DNA from: an uncultured Atopobium sp.
GTDB taxonomy: Bacteria; Actinomycetota; Coriobacteriia; Coriobacteriales; Atopobiaceae
Length of the DNA stretch: 10,848 nt
Reading direction: 5' to 3'
Assembly (NCBI GenBank): GCA_938041635.1
Contig: CALIAD010000147.1
Coordinates: forward strand, 1 to 10,848
Every line of letters starts with the position of its first letter. Position 1 is the stretch's first letter. A program made the position numbers and the translations under genes. Positions 5,714-10,848 of this stretch are shown here, in pieces. The notes beneath the pieces are model-generated. The model was not told the DNA's origin. It did not search any database and saw only the letters and a program-made list of their open reading frames with translations.

Positions 5714-6631
5714 GTGAAGAAAAACGATCCTACACCTTCAGTAATTCCCGACATTGTCATTATTACGGGTATGTCTGGATCGGGTCGCACGCAGGCGCTT
5801 CATGTGTTTGAGGACATGGGTTATTTCTGTATTGATAACCTGCCACCAGCTCTTATTTTGCAGCTTTCTAACCTTGTAGGCATTAACACGGGTGTTGGCC
5901 GTCATTTGGCAATTACCTGTGATTTGCGCTCGCAAGGTCTTTTTGATGACATCTCTGAAGCTCTGAAGTCACTTGCAGATCACGAGCTTACCTACAAGAT
6001 TGTTTACCTGGACTCTTCAGATGAAGTGCTTATGCGTCGCTATAGCGAGAATCGCCGTCGTCATCCTTTGGCGCAGGAGGGAGAAAATCTCTCATCTGCA
6101 ATTTCTAAGGAACGCTCACAGCTTCAAGACATAAAAGCGCTGGCAGATGTGGTCCTAGACACCTCATCTATGCGTACTAATACGCTCAAAAGTCGCCTTC
6201 GTCGCGCATTCTCAGAGCTTGCTGAACAGCAGCTCATGGATGTTAGCGTGTTTTCCTTTGGCTTCAAAAACGGTTTGCCTGTTGAGGCCGACCTTATGAT
6301 TGACGTGCGCTTCCTGCCCAATCCTTACTATGATCCTGAGCTTAGGCCACTTACCGGTCTTGATGAGCCCGTAGCTCAGTTTGTTCTTACGCATGGCACT
6401 ACTAAGAAATTCCTTAAGTCTTGGTTTGAGCTGCTTGATGTGGTTATGCCTGGCTATGTGCAGGAAGGCAAGAGCTTGCTCTCTATTGCGGTAGGTTGCA
6501 CAGGCGGCCAGCATAGAAGCGTTGCAATCGCGCGCGCTACCGCAGAGCATCTTACTGGCCAGGGCTATCGCGTAACGCTGTTCCATCGCGATCTTGACGC
6601 GGCTCAGAAGAAGTCTCAGCAGGCTGAGTAG
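5714..6631 (+). CDS. rapZ: RapZ/YvcJ-family nucleotide-binding regulator
   Basis: P-loop protein of the RapZ (YvcJ/YhbJ) family, 305 aa, normal length. In E. coli RapZ is an RNA-binding adaptor that senses glucosamine-6-phosphate and controls GlmS synthesis; in Gram-positives the role is less clear and nucleotide hydrolysis is documented for YvcJ. Visible: Walker A GMSGSGRT (19-26) with Arg in place of Lys, DNLPP (41-45), YLDSSDEVLMRRY and ENRRRHPL (98-119), SFGFKNGLP (181-189), DVRFLPNPYYDPELRPLTGLD (197-217), and the C-terminal GCTGGQHRSV (261-270). The Arg P-loop variant is, to my knowledge, usual in actinobacterial members. The GTG start follows AAGGAG (5703-5708). whiA starts 13 bases downstream. 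No yvcK lies between, and nanE sits immediately upstream. Confidence 0.95.
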   Translation: MKKNDPTPSVIPDIVIITGMSGSGRTQALHVFEDMGYFCIDNLPPALILQLSNLVGINTGVGRHLAITCDLRSQGLFDDISEALKSLADHELTYKIVYLDSSDEVLMRRYSENRRRHPLAQEGENLSSAISKERSQLQDIKALADVVLDTSSMRTNTLKSRLRRAFSELAEQQLMDVSVFSFGFKNGLPVEADLMIDVRFLPNPYYDPELRPLTGLDEPVAQFVLTHGTTKKFLKSWFELLDVVMPGYVQEGKSLLSIAVGCTGGQHRSVAIARATAEHLTGQGYRVTLFHRDLDAAQKKSQQAE

Positions 6632-6644
6632 AAGTTAGTCTGCC

Positions 6645-7613
6645 ATGTCCTATACAGCCCTGGTAAAAAATGAGCTGGTCAGCGTACCAGAACTTCAGAC
6701 GGAGTGCGAATTAGCACAGCTTTCTGCGCTTATTCGTGTCTCAGGAACGCTGTCAATGCACGGCCCTGGTAAATTTGCCGTTCGCATTGTTACCGAGACG
6801 GGCACGGTTGCCCGTACCGTTATTAGTTCTTCTCGCCGTCTGTTTGATCTGGGCACTTCTGTTGAGTACCGTCGCTCTATCATGCATAAGAAACGCAACT
6901 ATTTGCTTGAGATTTCCAATCAGGATTCGCTTGCAGAAGCGCTTTCCGCTCTTGGCATTTACATACCGGGAGAAGGCCTGGTAAGCGGCATTCCAAAGAG
7001 TATTATTCGCACCAAGCAGGCGCAACGAGCCTTTTTGCGTGGAGCGTTTATGGCGGGTGGATTTTTGGCTGATCCCTTAAAAGATTTTCACCTAGAGATT
7101 GCTGTCTCGGGAGAAAGATTTGCCACTGAGCTGGTAAAACTTATGGGATCCATTGGCGTTAAGGCGCGCCTTAATCATCGTAATCGCCACACCAACGCTC
7201 TGATGCGCACCAGAGAAATCTATGCCGTTTACCTTAAGAGCTCTGACGACATCATCAAGTTTTTGCGAGAAATTGGTGCGCCCACCATGGCGCGCGCTAT
7301 TGCGTTTACGCGTGTGCAAAAGCATTATCGCAACAACGTCAACCGAGTTGTTAACGCAGAGATGGCAAATCAAACACGCTCTTCAAATGCAGCAGCAGAT
7401 CAGTTGGCGCTTATAGAAAAGGCCGAGAAACTCATTGGACTTAGAGCTCTGTCGCCAGCGGTCAGAGATTTTTGTCTTGCACGAAAAGATAACCCTGAGC
7501 TGTCATTATCTGCACTAGGGGAGTCGTTTGTACCACCCGTATCCAAGTCCGCTATGTATCACCGATTGCTGCGTTTGGAAAAAATCGTTCAGGATTTAGA
7601 AAAAGATGCATAA
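6645..7613 (+). CDS. whiA: WhiA family DNA-binding regulator
   Basis: WhiA is a bipartite protein with a LAGLIDADG homing-endonuclease-like domain, without nuclease activity, and a C-terminal helix-turn-helix. It controls sporulation septation genes in Streptomyces and affects cell division and chromosome segregation in Bacillus. The 322-aa protein (usual length) shows the degenerate LAGLIDADG helix AFLRGAFMAGGFLADP (129-144), the NRVVNAEMANQTRS linker motif (233-246), and the HTH region from LSPAVRDFCLARKDNP through LSALGESF to SKSAMYHRLLRLEKI (269-314). The start at 6645, 13 bases after rapZ, lacks a good Shine-Dalgarno (only AGTAGAAG nearby), so translation may depend on coupling with rapZ. 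gap follows after a 92-base gap, probably with its own promoter. Confidence 0.96.
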   Translation: MSYTALVKNELVSVPELQTECELAQLSALIRVSGTLSMHGPGKFAVRIVTETGTVARTVISSSRRLFDLGTSVEYRRSIMHKKRNYLLEISNQDSLAEALSALGIYIPGEGLVSGIPKSIIRTKQAQRAFLRGAFMAGGFLADPLKDFHLEIAVSGERFATELVKLMGSIGVKARLNHRNRHTNALMRTREIYAVYLKSSDDIIKFLREIGAPTMARAIAFTRVQKHYRNNVNRVVNAEMANQTRSSNAAADQLALIEKAEKLIGLRALSPAVRDFCLARKDNPELSLSALGESFVPPVSKSAMYHRLLRLEKIVQDLEKDA

Positions 7614-7630
7614 GTTATCGGCGAGTGCGG

Positions 7631-7646
7631 TAAAATACACGGTGTA
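7631..7646 (+). promoter_or_regulatory. Possible gap promoter -10 with overlapping palindrome
   Basis: TAAAAT at 7631-7636 resembles a -10 element 70 bases before the gap start codon. The -35 region at the right distance falls on the whiA stop (TGCATA/GCATAA, 7607-7613) and is poor. A TACAC-G-GTGTA palindrome (7636-7646) begins on the last base of that -10, where a repressor would block initiation. The rest of the 92-base gap is leader plus the AAAGGAG ribosome-binding site (7691-7697). Promoter position fits; the operator is speculative. Confidence 0.4.
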
Positions 7647-7705
7647 CGGTTTTAATGTTAATGAATCCGGAGAATGGCTCTGGGTCACCGAAAGGAGCAT
7701 TACGT

Positions 7706-8731
7706 ATGGCAGTAAAGGTTGCTATTAACGGTTTTGGCCGCATTGGTCGCCTTGCATTTAGGCAGATGTTTGGTCACGAGGGTTCCGAGATTGTTGCAAT
7801 CAACGACCTTACTTCTCCAGAGATGCTTGCATATCTTCTGAAGTATGACTCTACTCAGGGCAACTATTCCCGCGATCACAAGGTAGAGGCAACTGACCAC
7901 TCCATCATCGTTGACGGTCACGAGATTGTTATTTACAAGGAGGCAGACGCTAACAACCTGCCTTGGGGCGATCTCAACGTTGACGTTGTTCTTGAGTGCA
8001 CCGGTTTCTACACTTCTAAGGACAAGGCACAGGCTCACATCAACGCTGGTGCTAAGAAGGTTGTCATTTCTGCTCCTGCAGGCAATGACCTCCCAACCAT
8101 CGTCTTCAACGTTAACCACGAGACCCTCACTGCAGATGACAACATCATCTCCGCAGCTTCCTGCACCACTAACTGCCTTGCTCCTATGGCAAAGGGCCTC
8201 AACGACTTCGCAACTATCAAGTCCGGTATCATGACCACCATTCACGCATACACTGGTGACCAGATGATCCTCGACGGCCCACAGCGCAAGGGTAACTTCC
8301 GTCGTTCCCGTGCTGGTGCAGAGAACATCGTTCCTAACTCCACTGGTGCTGCTAAGGCAATCGGCCTTGTTCTTCCTGAGCTTAACGGCAAGCTTATTGG
8401 TGCTGCTCAGCGCGTTCCTACGCCAACTGGCTCCCTCACCAACCTCTATGCTGTTGTTGACAAGAAGGTCACCGTTGACGAGGTCAACGCTGCAATGAAG
8501 GCATATGCAGAGACCATCCCAGAGACCTTTGGTTACAACGAGGATGACATTGTTTCCCGCGACATCGTCGGCGAGACCCACGGCTCCATCTTCGACGCAA
8601 CTCAGACCATGTGCTCTGACCTTGGCGATGGCACCACTCTTGTTCAGGTCACCTCTTGGTACGACAACGAGAACTCCTACACTTCTCAGATGGTCCGCAC
8701 CATCAAGTACTTCGAGAAGTTCGTTGCTTAA
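7706..8731 (+). CDS. gap: Glyceraldehyde-3-phosphate dehydrogenase, NAD-type
   Basis: Oxidises glyceraldehyde-3-phosphate to 1,3-bisphosphoglycerate with NAD in cytoplasmic glycolysis. The 341-aa protein has the full family signature: dinucleotide fold NGFGRIGRLAFRQ (8-20), NAD-preferring Asp34 in AIND, ECTGFYTSK, active-site ASCTTNCLAP with Cys153, His180 in TTIHAYTGDQ, NSTGAAKAIGLVLPEL (211-226), and the C-terminal WYDNENSY (318-325). The start is ATG at 7706 because AAAGGAG (7691-7697) sits 8 bases upstream and the conserved MAVKVAINGFG begins there; an in-frame ATG at 7655 would add 17 non-family residues. Codons are strongly biased to C-ending forms (AAC, ATC, ACC), as in a highly expressed gene. 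A terminator-like hairpin separates it from pgk. Confidence 0.98.
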   Translation: MAVKVAINGFGRIGRLAFRQMFGHEGSEIVAINDLTSPEMLAYLLKYDSTQGNYSRDHKVEATDHSIIVDGHEIVIYKEADANNLPWGDLNVDVVLECTGFYTSKDKAQAHINAGAKKVVISAPAGNDLPTIVFNVNHETLTADDNIISAASCTTNCLAPMAKGLNDFATIKSGIMTTIHAYTGDQMILDGPQRKGNFRRSRAGAENIVPNSTGAAKAIGLVLPELNGKLIGAAQRVPTPTGSLTNLYAVVDKKVTVDEVNAAMKAYAETIPETFGYNEDDIVSRDIVGETHGSIFDATQTMCSDLGDGTTLVQVTSWYDNENSYTSQMVRTIKYFEKFVA

Positions 8732-8754
8732 GTTCTAGTTACATAGACGCCTTA

Positions 8755-8793
8755 GGCGCGGTCGCAGCATCTGCCGCGATCGCGCCTTCTTTT
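8755..8793 (+). terminator. Strong GC-rich terminator/attenuator between gap and pgk
   Basis: GGCGCGGTCGC (8755-8765) pairs with GCGATCGCGCC (8776-8786) over 11 bp with one G-U wobble; an A-T pair at 8754/8787 can extend it. The loop is 10 bases and TTCTTTT (8787-8793) follows. It starts 24 bases after the gap stop and ends 26 bases before the pgk start. With no convincing promoter in the remaining space, pgk-tpiA is probably transcribed by read-through, which would give more gap than pgk message. Confidence 0.82.
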
Positions 8794-8819
8794 ATTGGAA
8801 ACGTATTTAAAGGAGTGAC

Positions 8820-10010
8820 ATGGCTTTTACAAAGAAGACTGTCCGCGATGCAGATGTTGACGGTAAGCGCGTTCTTATGCGCGTTGACTTCAACGTGCCT
8901 CTAAAGGACGGCGTTGTTACTGACGACACCCGCGTTCGCGCTGCACTTCCAACCATCCAGTATCTTCTCGACCACAACGCAAAGGTTATCCTGATGAGCC
9001 ACCTTGGCCGTCCAGATGGTACCGGCTTCCAGCCAGAGCTTTCCCTGCGCCCAGCTGCAGAGAAGCTTGCTGAGCTTCTTGGCCGCGAGGTTAAGTTTGT
9101 TGAGGACACGTATGGCGAGAAGGCCCGTGAGGCTGTAGACGCACTCAAGGACGGCGAGGTTCTTGTTCTTGAGAACGTTCGTTTTGACAAGCGTGAGAAG
9201 AAGAACGATCCAGAGATTGCAAAGACCCTTGCATCTTATGGTGACATCTTTGTTCTAGATGCCTTTGGTACCGCTCACCGTGCACAGGGTTCTGTTGTTG
9301 GACCAGCAGCTTACCTTCCTGCATATGCTGGCTTCCTGCTTGAGAAAGAGGTTGACACTCTTACCTCTATCTTCTCTAACCCAGAGCGCCCACTTGTAGC
9401 TATCGTTGGTGGCTCCAAGGTTTCTTCTAAGATTGGTGTTCTTGATCACCTTATCGACTCCGCTGATACCCTCATCATTGGTGGCGGTATGGCATATACC
9501 TTCTTCCTGGCAAAGGGTTATACCGTTGGTACTTCTCTTCAGGAGCCAGACTGGATTGAGCGCGCAGGCGAGATGCTCAAGAAGGCAGAGGAGAAGGGCG
9601 TTAAGATTCTGCTTCCTGTTGACAACGTTGTTACCGATCACTTTGGTGAGGACGCTGTTGGTGAGGTAGTTCCTTCTGACCAGATTCCTGCAGACCGCAT
9701 GGGTATGGACATTGGTCCTAAGACTGTTGAGCTTTACACTGAGGCAATCAAGGGCGCAAAGACCGTCTTCTGGAATGGTCCTATGGGCGTCTTTGAGTTT
9801 GACCAGTTTGCAAAGGGCACTGAGGCTGTTGCTCGTGCTGTTGCAGATGCTGATTGCACCTCTATCATCGGCGGCGGCGATTCCGTTGCAGCAGTTAACA
9901 AGTTCCACCTTGCTGACAAGATGAGCTGGATTTCCACTGGCGGCGGCGCTTCCATGGAGCTCGTTGAGGGTAAGGCACTTCCAGGAGTGGAGGCGCTTCT
10001 CGATGCGTAA
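8820..10010 (+). CDS. pgk: Phosphoglycerate kinase
   Basis: Transfers phosphate from 1,3-bisphosphoglycerate to ADP, the first ATP-yielding step of lower glycolysis. The 396-aa monomeric two-domain protein has normal length and complete motifs: RVDFNVP with Arg21, Asp23 and Asn25, SHLGRP (60-65), Arg121 in ENVRFD, LDAFGTAHRAQGS (146-158), GGSKVSSK (197-204), FWNGPMGVFE (317-326), and the nucleotide-binding GGGDS (351-355) and STGGGASMELVEGK (372-385). ATG at 8820 follows AAAGGAG (8809-8815) at 4 bases. The last 8 bases overlap the tpiA start, so the two proteins are co-translated from one message. Confidence 0.98.
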   Translation: MAFTKKTVRDADVDGKRVLMRVDFNVPLKDGVVTDDTRVRAALPTIQYLLDHNAKVILMSHLGRPDGTGFQPELSLRPAAEKLAELLGREVKFVEDTYGEKAREAVDALKDGEVLVLENVRFDKREKKNDPEIAKTLASYGDIFVLDAFGTAHRAQGSVVGPAAYLPAYAGFLLEKEVDTLTSIFSNPERPLVAIVGGSKVSSKIGVLDHLIDSADTLIIGGGMAYTFFLAKGYTVGTSLQEPDWIERAGEMLKKAEEKGVKILLPVDNVVTDHFGEDAVGEVVPSDQIPADRMGMDIGPKTVELYTEAIKGAKTVFWNGPMGVFEFDQFAKGTEAVARAVADADCTSIIGGGDSVAAVNKFHLADKMSWISTGGGASMELVEGKALPGVEALLDA

Positions 10011-10770
10011 TCGTATGATCGCAGGCAACTGGAAGATGAACGAGACTTTCGCTGAGGGTGTTGAGCTTGCTCAGGGAATTGTTGATCAGCTTGCTTCCGG
10101 TACCGGAAACGTTGATGTTGTTATTGCTCCACCTCTTGTAGACCTTAAGGGTGTCTCTGAGGTTCTTGCCCAGGCCAACTCTTCTGTTGCTCTCTCTGCA
10201 CAGAATGTGTACTGGGAGGAGTCTGGCGCATTTACTGGTGAGACCTCTCCAGCAATGCTGACTTCTGTTGGTGCAACTTACTGCATCATTGGTCACTCCG
10301 AGCGCCGTGGCTACTTTGGCGAGACCGACGAGGACATTAACCGCAAGGCAAAGGCATTGATGGCTCATGACATCGTTCCTATTTCTTGCTGCGGTGAGTC
10401 TCTTGAGGTTCGTAACGCTGGTACTCACGTTCAGTTTGTTGTTGACCAGATTAAGGCAGATACCAAGGGTCTAGAGATTACCGATCCTTCCAAGTACGTT
10501 ATTGCTTACGAGCCAATCTGGGCAATTGGTACTGGTATGACCGCAACTGCTGATGACGCACAGGAAGTCTGCGGCGCAATCCGTAAGACCCTGGTAGAGA
10601 TCTTTGGTGCAGAAATTGCAGACGGCATTCGTATTCTTTACGGTGGTTCTGCAAAGCCAGAGAACGTTGGAGGCTTCCTCGAGAAAGAAGACGTCGACGG
10701 CGCACTTGTTGGTGGCGCATCTCTCAAGGCCGATTCCTTTGTTGCAATGGTTAAGAGCGCAATGAACTAA
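10003..10770 (+). CDS. tpiA: Triosephosphate isomerase
   Basis: Interconverts dihydroxyacetone phosphate and glyceraldehyde-3-phosphate. The 255-aa TIM barrel has the usual length and all catalytic residues: Asn9 and Lys11 in AGNWKMN, His98 in IIGHSERR, and base Glu170 in AYEPIWAIGTG (168-178), with phosphate-binding YGGS (213-216) and GALVGGASL (233-241). The ATG at 10003 overlaps the pgk stop region by 8 bases and is served by GGAGG inside pgk (9989-9993), 9 bases upstream. A GTG further upstream (9964) would add 13 non-family residues; the ATG at 10015 lies too far from that ribosome-binding site. The pairing gap-pgk-tpiA is the classical triose cluster. Confidence 0.98.
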   Translation: MRNRMIAGNWKMNETFAEGVELAQGIVDQLASGTGNVDVVIAPPLVDLKGVSEVLAQANSSVALSAQNVYWEESGAFTGETSPAMLTSVGATYCIIGHSERRGYFGETDEDINRKAKALMAHDIVPISCCGESLEVRNAGTHVQFVVDQIKADTKGLEITDPSKYVIAYEPIWAIGTGMTATADDAQEVCGAIRKTLVEIFGAEIADGIRILYGGSAKPENVGGFLEKEDVDGALVGGASLKADSFVAMVKSAMN

Positions 10771-10848
10771 ACTCTGACAAAGTTCTTTACCACCGGTGAG
10801 GCGCTTGGCTCGTTTGTTAAGTTCTTGTTTGTTTTGCAACTTGGCACA
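10771..10848 (+). other. Non-coding right edge after tpiA
   Basis: No gene starts here within the window. It holds a perfect palindrome CACCGGTG (10791-10798) without a following T-run, then a T-rich stretch ending in TTGGCA (10841-10846). The latter could be a -35 element for the next gene, but its -10 would lie outside the window. No terminator for tpiA is evident. Confidence 0.5.

Noticed and set aside
6645..7613. Homing endonuclease (mobile element) from the LAGLIDADG-like motif
   Set aside because: The HTH C-terminus, length and rapZ linkage identify WhiA, whose LAGLIDADG domain is known to lack nuclease activity.
7700..8581. 293-codon minus-strand open frame opposite gap, and a similar one opposite pgk (9255-10028)
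   Set aside because: Both lie wholly opposite highly conserved glycolytic genes and show no domain features.
10791..10798. CACCGGTG palindrome as the tpiA terminator
   Set aside because: It is a gapless palindrome that cannot form a proper stem-loop and has no T-tract immediately after it.
10841..10848. TTGGCA as a promoter -35 for a gene after tpiA
   Set aside because: The matching -10 would lie outside the window and cannot be checked.

Overview
The window is a compact, entirely plus-strand bacterial segment with nine genes: one cut by the left edge and eight complete. It suggests a low-to-mid GC member of the Actinomycetota, most plausibly class Coriobacteriia (Atopobiaceae-like, e.g. 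Lancefieldella/Atopobium/Olsenella relatives). The pointers are a WhiA homologue next to a RapZ homologue whose P-loop carries Arg instead of Lys (GMSGSGRT, as I recall from actinobacterial RapZ proteins), a clostridial-looking GAPDH, and roughly even base composition with strong C/T-ending codon preference. This placement is inference from protein character only.

Left third (1-5667) is an amino-sugar (sialic acid) acquisition region. It holds the end of an oligopeptide/dipeptide-type ABC transporter ATPase and an intrinsic terminator. Two ATGA-overlapping AXE1-type esterase genes follow, the second of which has lost the nucleophile serine and oxyanion motifs at the aligned positions. After a leader with inverted repeats come a DapA/NanA-family aldolase, a ROK-family sugar kinase and NanE (ManNAc-6-P epimerase). 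Together NanA, the kinase and NanE would convert sialic acid to ManNAc + pyruvate, then ManNAc-6-P, then GlcNAc-6-P. The ABC transporter would import the substrate, and the active esterase could remove acetyl groups. NagA and NagB, needed to reach fructose-6-P, are not in the window.

Middle (5714-7613) holds rapZ and whiA, directly adjacent with no yvcK/mgfK gene between them, although that gene usually separates them in Gram-positives.

Right third (7706-10770) is the triose-phosphate glycolysis cluster gap - [strong terminator-like hairpin] - pgk - tpiA, with tpiA overlapping the end of pgk by 8 bases.

The most unusual points are the esterase/pseudo-esterase pair with its GC-rich core and in-frame 18-bp minisatellite, the 13-bp tandem repeat with a matching inverted arm between the kinase and nanE, and the placement of nanE immediately upstream of rapZ. 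I see no mobile element, CRISPR array, tRNA or rRNA, and no clear evidence of a wholly new system.
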